A stretch of 12,613 bases of DNA from JABAAE01 sp036336715. GTDB taxonomy: Bacteria; Planctomycetota; Planctomycetia; Pirellulales; Pirellulaceae. Location of the stretch: assembly GCA_036336715.1 (NCBI GenBank), contig JAYZFP010000156.1, forward strand, positions 1-12,613, written 5' to 3'. This document shows positions 7,248 to 12,613 of this stretch, piece by piece. The notes beneath the pieces were generated by a model, which searched no databases, had not been told where the DNA came from, and worked only from the letters and a program-made list of their open reading frames with translations. Each line of letters starts with the position of its first letter. Position 1 is the first letter of the stretch. The translations under genes and the position numbers were made by a program.

Positions 7248-7265
7248 AACAGGTTGAACCCTGTT
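7248..7265. promoter_or_regulatory. Inverted repeat AACAGG-N6-CCTGTT, possible operator
   Basis: AACAGG at 7248-7253 and CCTGTT at 7260-7265 form a dyad with a 6-bp spacer in the divergent intergenic region, about 115 bp before the lipoprotein start. The same arms with a 3-bp spacer occur at 1250-1264. It could be a regulator site, a small hairpin or chance. Confidence 0.25.
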
Positions 7266-7346
7266 GGAGGTCATAAAGTCCCATTCCGGCCTGTTGTTTG
7301 CCAATCAAGGCCCGGAAGCTGGTTTCAGACGAAAAATGTGCCAAAA

Positions 7347-7352
7347 TATAAG
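7347..7352 (+). promoter_or_regulatory. Possible -10 box before the lipoprotein gene
   Basis: TATAAG lies about 30 bp before the ATG at 7381 in an A-rich stretch. The sequence about 18 bp upstream (TTTCAG) is a poor -35, so this is a weak promoter prediction supported mostly by position. Confidence 0.3.
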
Positions 7353-7380
7353 GGGGAAATCAAAATCAATGGAGTTCATC

Positions 7381-7830
7381 ATGGTTCCCGAATTCAAGAG
7401 CCCTCTCGCCGGTCGCTTTTGCTCGCTGATGCTGTTGGGCTGCCTCGCATTTTGCTGTGGATGTGTCGAACAGGCATCCCGGGAAAAGGAATCACCGGTC
7501 GGCAAAGCTGAAGTCGGGGTCGGCAAAAAGGGCAAAGGTTATGGCAATCGGGTCCCAATTCTGAAACCGGCAGCCACCTTTTGGAGGGTTAAGGAAAAAA
7601 TTGCCTTTGAGATTGCCATTCCCAAGTCGTTGCAGCTCTACGAGGCAACCCACGGACACAAACCGAAAACCCACGATGAATTCATGGAAAAGATCATTCG
7701 TGATGGAAAAATCAAATTGCCGGAACTCGATGAAGGCCTGGAATATTTTTACGACGCCAAGGCGGCTCAGTTGATGGTTCGCAACCAGCCGGCTGCGGAG
7801 AAGCTGGACGGGAAAGCCAACGGTTCCTGA
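7381..7830 (+). CDS. Small secreted/lipoprotein-like protein of unknown function
   Basis: From the ATG at 7381 the product has 149 residues. GGAG with 6-nt spacing supports this start over in-frame Met codons upstream. A basic N terminus, hydrophobic core LMLLGCLAFCC and Cys residues in FCCGCVEQ suggest a type II signal peptide, although the lipobox (CCGC) is not canonical. The segment LQLYEATHGHKPKTHDEFMEKII with KLPELDEGLEYFYDAKAAQLMV resembles a short domain I associate with planctomycete exported proteins. It also loosely resembles the C-terminal part of type II secretion pseudopilins, with a helix, a G-x-x-P loop and a terminal YxYDxxxxxLxV strand. Function is unknown. It is separated by one base from the downstream peptidase/LRR gene, so the two are almost certainly one operon and may act together in the cell envelope. 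Confidence 0.7.
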   Translation: MVPEFKSPLAGRFCSLMLLGCLAFCCGCVEQASREKESPVGKAEVGVGKKGKGYGNRVPILKPAATFWRVKEKIAFEIAIPKSLQLYEATHGHKPKTHDEFMEKIIRDGKIKLPELDEGLEYFYDAKAAQLMVRNQPAAEKLDGKANGS

Positions 7831-7831
7831 G

Positions 7832-9754
7832 ATGATTCCGATTGAAAAGATGACGTCCCGGTGGAAAAACTGGCCCGGGACAAGTGTTTCCACAGGCGGG
7901 ACGGGCTGTGTGTCCCTTATTTGGGGAATCAAGTTCCGGGGGCGGCTTGCCTGGTTGGCTGTCGGATTCTGTTTCCTCACTTTCCAGCCCCGTCTGATTT
8001 GCCAGGAGCCAGACACCAGCAAAGCTTCCGAGCCAACTCTCAAACAAAGCTACGGCGGAATGCAGCGGCAGCATGTCATCGAATTGAAAAAACTGGCAGC
8101 CAGATGTCGTGAGCTGAAAAAGGAAAACCTGGCGAGGTTTACTGAAAAGTGGATTGGGGAGCGGGATCCCTCGCGGGAATATTTCTTTCAATTGCCAGGC
8201 AACAGCACGCTGGTCTACCCGCAACTGGAAGACCGCATTGATCGTTTCTGGAGGGAAAAAATCCGTGCCATTCACGAGGATTACGCCAATCAACTTTTGC
8301 GGCTTGCCCGGCGAGCGAACCAGTCCCGGGAGTACGGCCTGGCATTTCGGTTATTGCACGAATCTGTCTTTCACGACCCGGAAAACCTTGAATCGAAAAG
8401 GATCTTGGGACTAGAAGGAACGACGAAACAGATCAGGAGAAACTCCTATCGCAGAGCGGATGACCTGATGCCGCAGGGCGATGTGCAGAAGTACGAATCG
8501 GCCAATTTCGTGCTTTACACCACGATAGATGATGAAAAAGCCCGGGAGGCCATTTCCGAATTTGAACGGTGGCACGTGGTCTGGCGTCAGCTCTTTTACC
8601 CCTACTGGGCCAGTTCGAACTGGATGAGCCGCCGGTTTGAGGAAAACGTCCAAACGGTCCGTCGGGTACGCAAGTTCAAGGTCATTCTTTACAGGGACCG
8701 GGAGGAGTACATTTCCACATTGAAACCGGTCAGTCCCGGGATCGAGGTTTCTGTTGGTTATTATCTTTTTCCAAAGAAAACCTCGTTTTTTTATCCTGGA
8801 GATGCCTCCAGCAAAACGACCTGGATTCACGAACTGACTCATCAGTTCATGCATGAGTCAATTCCCATATCAACACGTTCCACGATTCGGTCGTCTTTGT
8901 GGGCTGTGGAGGGGATTGCCATGTACATGGAATCCTATGCCAATTTCGATACGCACGCGACGTTGGGAGGCGAGGATGCCGAGAGGTTGCATTATTGTCG
9001 TCATAATTATTTCCGTCGTGGGTTCTTTATCCCGATGGCCCGATTGAACAGGATGACCCAGGAGGAATTCGTGCAGGCCGAAGATGTTGCCGGGCTTTAT
9101 TCGCTGTCCGGTGCGTACTGCCATTTCCTCATGGGCAACCCGGCAATCCGGGGCGAGTTTTTCAAATTTCTACGCCTGGTCCACCAGGGAAAGAATGCAC
9201 AGGTCCTGTTTGAACGCCTGGAGCAACAGGTCTCTTTTGAAGCGGGGTTCAAGGATTATCTCAAACCGGACAAAACAAAGATTGAAAAATCACTCCTGCG
9301 GATTCCCCATTACAAATTGCTTTATCTCGGAAATTCCGACGTCGATGACCGGACCCTTGAGAAACTCGCCTCGGCATCCAAGCTGGAATCACTGGATTTA
9401 AGCGATACCCGGGTTACAACCGAAGGTGTCAGGCAGTTGTCGGATTTGAAAAACCTGGAGTATCTTTCGCTGGAAAGGACTCGAATCGGGGATGCCTGTC
9501 TTCCGGTTCTTTCCGCATTTCATCATTTGGAATCCCTGGATTTGACCTCCACGCCGGTAACGAGCAGGGGAGTGCGCATGATTGGCTCCCTTGAAAATCT
9601 TGATAACCTCTGGATTGCGGGGACAGGTGTTGACGACAGCCTGGTCGATTACCTTTTGAGTTTGCCCGGTTTGAGTCAATTGGATGTGAGGAAGACCCGA
9701 ATGTCCGAGGCCGGGCGGAAAAGGTTGAATGTCCGTTTCAAACTTGTAGACTAG
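7832..9754 (+). CDS. Exported HExxH metallopeptidase-like protein with C-terminal leucine-rich repeats
   Basis: The 640-residue product has a signal-peptide-like hydrophobic segment at about 39-53 (LAWLAVGFCFLTF) after a long N-terminal stretch; an in-frame ATG at 7850 would shorten this. An all-helical charged region (about 70-200) precedes a peptidase-like domain. That domain contains SANFVLYTT (223-231), HELTH at 333-337 and WAVEGIAMYMES with E360, 23 residues after H337. H333, H337 and E360 form a gluzincin-type zinc site, with E334 catalytic. The layout resembles the planctomycete DUF1570-like peptidase group. Residues from about 494 to 635 are four to six leucine-rich repeats with the LESLDLSDTRVT pattern, likely a protein-binding surface. 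The substrate is unknown. The start lies one base after the stop of the lipoprotein-like gene, indicating coupled expression. The motifs are intact, so activity is plausible. Confidence 0.82.
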   Translation: MIPIEKMTSRWKNWPGTSVSTGGTGCVSLIWGIKFRGRLAWLAVGFCFLTFQPRLICQEPDTSKASEPTLKQSYGGMQRQHVIELKKLAARCRELKKENLARFTEKWIGERDPSREYFFQLPGNSTLVYPQLEDRIDRFWREKIRAIHEDYANQLLRLARRANQSREYGLAFRLLHESVFHDPENLESKRILGLEGTTKQIRRNSYRRADDLMPQGDVQKYESANFVLYTTIDDEKAREAISEFERWHVVWRQLFYPYWASSNWMSRRFEENVQTVRRVRKFKVILYRDREEYISTLKPVSPGIEVSVGYYLFPKKTSFFYPGDASSKTTWIHELTHQFMHESIPISTRSTIRSSLWAVEGIAMYMESYANFDTHATLGGEDAERLHYCRHNYFRRGFFIPMARLNRMTQEEFVQAEDVAGLYSLSGAYCHFLMGNPAIRGEFFKFLRLVHQGKNAQVLFERLEQQVSFEAGFKDYLKPDKTKIEKSLLRIPHYKLLYLGNSDVDDRTLEKLASASKLESLDLSDTRVTTEGVRQLSDLKNLEYLSLERTRIGDACLPVLSAFHHLESLDLTSTPVTSRGVRMIGSLENLDNLWIAGTGVDDSLVDYLLSLPGLSQLDVRKTRMSEAGRKRLNVRFKLVD

Positions 9755-9833
9755 GGGCGTGGCCGCCGGCCTGACCATTGCACCAGTTGCTGCTCCTGCC
9801 TGTCAGTGATGCATCTGTCGCAGGACGATTCAG

Positions 9834-9863
9834 TTAACTCCCTTTTTTTGGAACGCGTATTTT
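9834..9863 (+). promoter_or_regulatory. Possible promoter of the cytochrome gene
   Basis: TTAACT (9834-9839) is followed after 18 bp by TATTTT (9858-9863). Each box matches the consensus at four of six positions. Transcription would begin near 9870, leaving a very short leader without a Shine-Dalgarno site. This is tentative. Confidence 0.33.
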
Positions 9864-9884
9864 GTACGTGTCGAAATCCACACC

Positions 9885-10259
9885 ATGAAAAAGATTTTAA
9901 CCCTGTCGGTTGCCGTCTTCCTGATTTCACTTAACCTCGGGTTTGCCTGGGTCGAAGACAAGGAAGAAAAACCGAAATACAGTACCAAGCAGGTAATGGC
10001 CAAATTTTTCAAGGGTCCCAAGGCACTCAAGGCCAAAATTTCCAAGGGCAATGCAAGCGAAGCCGACAAGAAGTTGGCCCTGGAATATCTGGAGGCTCTG
10101 GCCGACAACAAGCCCAAAAAAGGCGCCCCGGAAAGCTGGAAGAAAAAAACGGATGCCCTGGTGAAGGCGGCCAAGGACCTGGTGGCTGGGAAACCCGGGG
10201 CCGTCAAGGCCATCAATGCGGGGTCCAATTGCAAGGCCTGTCACAATGTCCACAAGTAA
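9885..10259 (+). CDS. Small secreted cytochrome c with C-terminal CxxCH
   Basis: The 124-residue product has a clear Sec signal peptide (MKKILTLSVAVFLISLNLGFAW), a Lys/Ala-rich body predicted to be helical and one haem-attachment motif CKACH at 116-120, five residues from the end. A haem motif at the extreme C terminus of a small helical protein is the arrangement of class II cytochromes (cytochrome c'), where the haem sits at the base of a four-helix bundle. The body fits in length but shows no other decisive residues, so the class is an inference. It is probably a periplasmic electron carrier or gas-binding protein. No Shine-Dalgarno site precedes the ATG. The 3' end is unusual: the last two sense codons and the stop are part of a threefold 19-bp tandem repeat. 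A strong terminator lies 84 bp downstream, so it is a single-gene unit. Confidence 0.85.
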   Translation: MKKILTLSVAVFLISLNLGFAWVEDKEEKPKYSTKQVMAKFFKGPKALKAKISKGNASEADKKLALEYLEALADNKPKKGAPESWKKKTDALVKAAKDLVAGKPGAVKAINAGSNCKACHNVHK

Positions 10260-10304
10260 AACCTCAGTCCACAAGTAAAACCTCAGTCCACAAGTAAAAC
10301 CTCA
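10248..10304. repeat. Three perfect 19-bp tandem copies spanning the cytochrome stop codon
   Basis: GTCCACAAGTAAAACCTCA occurs at 10248-10266, 10267-10285 and 10286-10304. The first copy encodes Val-His-Lys-stop of the cytochrome. Because 19 is not a multiple of three, the three TAA codons (10257, 10276, 10295) fall in three different reading frames. Confidence 0.97.
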
Positions 10305-10342
10305 CAAATTGCCTGAGGCTTCCATTCTGTCCTGTTGCGATT

Positions 10343-10368
10343 GCCTTGCTTTTTTGCAGGGCTTTTTT
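10343..10368 (+). terminator. Intrinsic terminator of the cytochrome gene
   Basis: GCCTTGC (10343-10349) pairs with GCAGGGC (10356-10362) in a 7-bp stem with one G-T wobble and a TTTTTT loop, followed by TTTTTTC. It lies 84 bp after the cytochrome stop and is a good Rho-independent terminator. Confidence 0.75.
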
Positions 10369-10732
10369 CTTGCGCTATTGCCAGTGGAGGGGCATAAGCC
10401 GGTCGGAATTTACTCCCGGCTTTTCCGGGAAGAAGTTGTGGCTGCCCGGGAGGCGTTCGCTGCTCTTACCGGATTTTCGATGGTGGGCCAGATTTGGGAG
10501 GCCGCATCACCGAACGGGATCCCAATGAACTACCGATCCCACGTATCGCAACGCGGAGTTTGCCGCAAAGCTGTTCGCGCCGGGCAACGGTTGGGGTGTT
10601 ACCCCTAAAACGCCGAAGGACAGCCGGATGACCGTTTTTCGCCAGTTTCCGGGCCCATTTTGCAAAACAGGGGAAACGAGGAGGTGCTTTCTGGTTCCGG
10701 TTTTCCTTGCGAATCCTCCCGACCGGGGAAGT
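10369..10732. other. Intergenic gap between convergent genes
   Basis: About 364 bp lie between the cytochrome terminator and the groES-like stop. A plus-strand frame of 99 codons spans 10309-10608, but it starts inside the terminator region and has no recognisable domain. A GGGGT/ACCCC mini-hairpin (10593-10605) is present. I see no convincing terminator for the minus-strand groES-like gene and no other element. Confidence 0.5.
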
Positions 10733-11050
10733 TCAAGAGCCGTTTTCCCGGCGGAAGACAGCCACAACGTCGTCCACGTCCACTACGAACAGGGCGTTGT
10801 CGGACTCAAAATCCACTGGAATGGCCGATTTAGGGTGAAAAAGTACCTTGTCGTACTGTCGTAAGGGAACATCTTCGTCATTCTCGACTGCAGCGGAAAT
10901 TGTGACGATTCTACCAGTAATCGTCGGGATTTCAGCAGCATCCGGTAACGCGATTCCCCCCTTGGTTTCCCGTTTGGGGTCGTCTTTTCGAACCAGCACC
11001 CTCAAGCCGATCGGTTCGACGTATTCAAACTCTGATTTCTTTTTTCCCAT
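10733..11050 (-). CDS. groES: GroES-family co-chaperonin, divergent and without an adjacent groEL
   Basis: The 105-residue product matches GroES along its length: VEPIGLRVLVRKDD (11-24) corresponds to the IRPLxDRVLVK strand, ETKGGIALPDAAE (28-40) is the mobile loop with the GGIxLP GroEL-binding motif, and TGRIVTIS, YDKVLF and VDVDDVVAVF correspond to the later beta strands. GroES forms a heptameric lid on GroEL during ATP-driven protein folding. This copy is divergent: it has an extra charged N terminus (GKKKSEFEY), lacks the usual VVAVGxG Gly-rich turn and has FHPKSAIPVDFES where GroES normally has a YAGTE-type loop. No groEL lies within the window, so it is either a stand-alone paralogue or a split chaperonin locus. 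The start is the first ATG; no Shine-Dalgarno site is visible. It is divergent from the L25 gene. Confidence 0.82.
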   Translation of the reverse strand: MGKKKSEFEYVEPIGLRVLVRKDDPKRETKGGIALPDAAEIPTITGRIVTISAAVENDEDVPLRQYDKVLFHPKSAIPVDFESDNALFVVDVDDVVAVFRRENGS

Positions 11051-11099
11051 CTGGAATTCGTAATATTTCTGGAAAATTTATGGAAAAACTGTCTGTAAG

Positions 11100-11128
11100 T
11101 TGCACTTGAAATCCAAGCAAATTATGCC
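11100..11128 (+). promoter_or_regulatory. Possible promoter of the L25-pth cluster
   Basis: TTGCAC (11100-11105) is followed after 17 bp by TATGCC (11123-11128). The -10 matches poorly in its second half. If used, transcription would start near 11135 and the leader would contain the hairpin at 11151-11165. Confidence 0.35.
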
Positions 11129-11150
11129 AAAATTGGCTGTTTGAGATTTT

Positions 11151-11165
11151 GCCGACCTAGTCGGC
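11151..11165 (+). other. GC-rich hairpin in the L25 leader
   Basis: GCCGAC and GTCGGC form a perfect 6-bp stem with a CTA loop, about 40 bp before the L25 start codon. No T-run follows. It could be a leader structure involved in control of the ribosomal protein gene, a dyad for a DNA-binding protein between divergent genes, or chance. Confidence 0.35.
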
Positions 11166-11203
11166 GTTTCGTCAATACTGGCAATCCACTCACGAGACAA
11201 ATT

Positions 11204-11482
11204 GTGGCAGATATTCTAACCATTACCAAACGAGAAGCTACCGGAACCCAGTCAATGCGAAGACTCCGTAAGGACAAGTTGACTCCGGGAGTGTTCTATG
11301 AGCCTGGTAAGGAGAGCATCGCGGTTTCGTTTCCCACCAAGGAAATCGAACTGGTTGTCCGCAATGGTTCCCGGGATGTGGAATTGAAGGGTGACCTGAA
11401 TTCAAAGGCAACCATCAAAGCACTGCAGTGGGATGCATTTGGTTCCACTGTTTTGCATGTCGATTTGATGCCGGCCAAGTAG
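11204..11482 (+). CDS. rplY: 50S ribosomal protein L25, short form
   Basis: From the GTG at 11204 the 92-residue product begins MADILTITKREATGTQSMRRLRK, followed by the L25 core: GVFYEPGKESIAVSF, VRNGSRDVELKG and the closing WDAFGSTVLHVDLMPAK. L25 binds 5S rRNA in the large subunit. The frame opens further upstream to a TTG at 11141, but the MADIL-type start fits the family and a weak GAG lies 7 nt before the GTG. The protein ends right after the 5S-binding domain. Many bacteria, and to my memory many planctomycetes, carry a longer CTC-type L25 with a second beta domain. I translated the downstream sequence and found no frameshifted remnant of that domain, so this looks like a genuine short form. 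It precedes pth in the same orientation. Confidence 0.85.
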   Translation: MADILTITKREATGTQSMRRLRKDKLTPGVFYEPGKESIAVSFPTKEIELVVRNGSRDVELKGDLNSKATIKALQWDAFGSTVLHVDLMPAK

Positions 11483-11502
11483 GCGAGGCAACCGGTCGAA
11501 AA

Positions 11503-11547
11503 GTGACTCTCCCAATGGTTTGGTTTTGAAATCATCTGGAGAGTTAC
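11503..11547 (+). terminator. Long hairpin between L25 and pth
   Basis: GTGACTCTCC (11503-11512) can pair with GGAGAGTTAC (11538-11547) over 10 bp with one G-T wobble, with a 25-nt loop, starting 20 bp after the L25 stop. Only TTTT follows, after AGG. It may be an inefficient terminator or a processing element that sets the ratio of L25 to pth expression. Confidence 0.4.
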
Positions 11548-11627
11548 AGGTTTTACCGGGTGAGATCGTAATTAATTGGGTCACCGTTTAACCGTGACAA
11601 ATCCGGGCGAAAGATTGGCGGCGCAGG

Positions 11628-11667
11628 GACCGTGTTGACATGAGAAAGACTGTGTTGGCATGAAAAT
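11628..11667. repeat. Imperfect 20-bp tandem duplication over the pth start
   Basis: GACCGTGTTGACATGAGAAA (11628-11647) is followed directly by GACTGTGTTGGCATGAAAAT (11648-11667), with 16 of 20 positions identical. The second copy carries the pth start codon, and the first carries an extra ATG that opens a 7-codon leader ORF. Confidence 0.8.
11640..11663 (+). CDS. Possible 7-codon leader ORF overlapping the pth start
   Basis: ATG at 11640 reads MRKTVLA and stops at TGA 11661-11663, which overlaps the pth ATG (11660) as ATGA. AGGGA lies 10 nt before this upstream ATG, a better ribosome-binding site than any directly before pth itself. It may couple translation of pth to the leader; no expression evidence is available. 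Confidence 0.35.
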   Translation: MRKTVLA

Positions 11668-12292
11668 GATTGTGGGTCTCGGAAACCCCGGTCAAAAATA
11701 CGTTGGGACCCGCCACAATATTGGATTCGAGGTTCTCGGCCAATTCGCCCGCAAGCATTTTGCTTCAAAACCCAAGGCGAAATTCGAGAGTGAGTACTCC
11801 GAGCTTCAACTGGGTGAACAGAAAATATTACTCCTTTGTCCGCTCACTTACATGAATTTGAGTGGTCAGGGCGTCAGCCAGGCTGCGAGTTTTTTTCGGA
11901 TCGAACCGACTGAGATTCTCGTAGTCTGTGATGACTTTAACCTTGAAATCAATCGACTCCGTTTTCGCCCTTCCGGTTCGGCCGGTGGTCAAAATGGCTT
12001 GAAAGATATCATCCAGCGTTTGGGCAGTCAGGATTTCTCCCGCTTGCGGGTTGGAATTGGGCCTGTCCCGGGGCGTTGGAACCCGGCAGACTTTGTTCTC
12101 GGTAAATTCAGCGAGGAGGAAGTTCAGCAGATGAATCGCGTCATCGATCGGTGTGTCGATGGTTTGGAAGACTGGATTCGAGAGGGAATTGGTTTTTGCA
12201 TGAATCACTACAATGGTTCGCCAGACGCAAAAACAAAATCTCCCAACAATTCAGTCGAAGAAAAAACGAAAGATAAAACGAACGATAATTAG
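11660..12292 (+). CDS. pth: Peptidyl-tRNA hydrolase
   Basis: The 210-residue product starts MKMIVGLGNPG, the canonical Pth N terminus. It recycles tRNA by cleaving peptidyl-tRNA released from stalled ribosomes. Catalytic and binding residues are present: N9 and H19 (GTRHNIGF), N66 in TYMNLSG, D91 in VVCDDFNLE and N112 in GSAGGQNGLKDI, corresponding to E. coli N10, H20, N68, D93 and N114. The LRVGIGPVPG and FVLGKF segments complete the fold. The last 20 or so residues (after NHYNG) are a Lys/Asp/Asn/Thr-rich tail that looks disordered and is longer than usual. The gene sits between L25 and rpsF, the common order. Its start lies in a duplicated 20-bp unit and overlaps a short leader ORF; no good Shine-Dalgarno site is seen directly before it. 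Confidence 0.97.
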   Translation: MKMIVGLGNPGQKYVGTRHNIGFEVLGQFARKHFASKPKAKFESEYSELQLGEQKILLLCPLTYMNLSGQGVSQAASFFRIEPTEILVVCDDFNLEINRLRFRPSGSAGGQNGLKDIIQRLGSQDFSRLRVGIGPVPGRWNPADFVLGKFSEEEVQQMNRVIDRCVDGLEDWIREGIGFCMNHYNGSPDAKTKSPNNSVEEKTKDKTNDN

Positions 12293-12562
12293 TGAAATTG
12301 GCGTTTCCGCCGACAGATTACCGACCTGAACGTTAACAAGAACGGAATAAAAGAGACCACCTGGACAGAGTAGATCAAACGGGTGAACAGCGGATCGCTG
12401 ACCCCGGCGAATGCCTTGTGGTTTCACAACCCGACAGGAAACCTTCCGACCAGATTCGACGAGAAACTCGAAAAGCGGCACCGAATCGAGATGATTCCGA
12501 GGCGTTTGGACAGTCCTTGAAAAGTCTGGAGCGGGATACCTGGCCATTTGGAGAAAAAAACT
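12293..12562. other. Intergenic region before rpsF
   Basis: About 270 bp separate pth from rpsF and should hold the rpsF promoter or leader. A hairpin GGTTTC/GAAACC (12420-12425/12438-12443, 12-nt loop) is visible. In many bacteria the rpsF leader contains an S6:S18-binding RNA motif; I cannot identify it with confidence here. No gene is supported in this stretch. Confidence 0.45.
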
Positions 12563-12613
12563 TTGGCAAGGAAATATTACGAATGCATGTGTCTTTTGGA
12601 CTCCAACCGCTTT
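12563..12613 (+). CDS. rpsF: 30S ribosomal protein S6, N-terminal part (cut by window edge)
   Basis: Seventeen codons are present, reading (M)ARKYYECMCLLDSNRF. The YYExMxLLDSxxF pattern is the first beta strand of S6 as I recall it in planctomycetes. S6 is a small-subunit platform protein that binds 16S rRNA with S18. No in-frame ATG or GTG is available: the frame upstream is closed by TGA at 12518. The start is therefore taken as TTG at 12563, with GGAG (12550-12553) 9 nt before it; another in-frame TTG at 12548 has no such spacing. The position right after pth is the usual one, and ssb, rpsR or rplI would be expected beyond the window. Confidence 0.82.
   Translation, partial: MARKYYECMCLLDSNRF

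Larger units (their letters stand above)
7026..7380. other. Divergent intergenic region
   Basis: This 355-bp region separates the minus-strand DUF1598-like gene from the plus-strand lipoprotein gene and should hold both promoters. Features seen are a TATAAG box at 7347-7352, an inverted repeat AACAGG/CCTGTT at 7248-7253/7260-7265 and a small GCCC/GGGC hairpin near 7095. Open frames here look like chance. Confidence 0.5.

Noticed and set aside
10309..10608. Plus-strand 99-codon frame after the cytochrome
   Set aside because: It spans the intrinsic terminator, starts without a ribosome-binding site and has no domain.
11634..11639. Perfect -35 hexamer TTGACA before pth
   Set aside because: A matching -10 would fall at or beyond the pth start codon and the sequence there (GCATGA) is poor; a promoter here could not serve the full pth gene.

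Overview
The window looks like chromosomal DNA from a planctomycete, probably a Pirellula/Rhodopirellula-type or Gimesia-type lineage. The evidence is a DUF1598-like secreted protein and an exported HExxH peptidase with planctomycete-style leucine-rich repeats, both families I associate with this phylum. There is also an LpxK with planctomycete-like sequence, generally weak Shine-Dalgarno sites and moderate GC. It is mostly a housekeeping region with some lineage-specific exported proteins. I see no CRISPR array, insertion sequence, integrase, tRNA or rRNA gene.

Left part (1-7025), all on the minus strand: the 5' end of gatC cut by the window edge; about 700 bp without a recognisable gene; rpmB (ribosomal protein L28) with a promoter and a downstream hairpin; a large stand-alone SF2 helicase; lpxK (lipid A 4'-kinase); and a DUF1598-like exported protein. 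The helicase lies 68 bp downstream of lpxK and probably shares its transcript, which seems to start at a TTGCAA-17-TAATCT promoter. A strong intrinsic terminator separates that unit from the DUF1598-like gene.

Middle (7026-10368), plus strand: a divergent intergenic region; a small lipoprotein-like gene followed after one base by the exported metallopeptidase/LRR protein; then a small secreted cytochrome with its haem motif at the extreme C terminus. The cytochrome gene ends in three tandem 19-bp copies that carry its stop codon, followed by a clear intrinsic terminator.

Right part (10369-12613): a gap, a minus-strand groES-like gene without groEL, and on the plus strand a short-form L25, pth (peptidyl-tRNA hydrolase) and the first 17 codons of rpsF (S6) from a TTG start. 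L25-pth-rpsF is the usual translation cluster.

The most unusual signal is not a gene. Three gene boundaries carry short tandem duplications: 17 bp over the lpxK start, 20 bp (imperfect) over the pth start and 19 bp x3 over the cytochrome stop. At both starts the duplication creates a 6-7-codon leader ORF whose TGA overlaps the true ATG as ATGA. At the stop, the three TAA copies fall in all three reading frames. No obviously new multi-gene system is visible; the lone helicase and the lipoprotein/peptidase pair are the best protein-level candidates.
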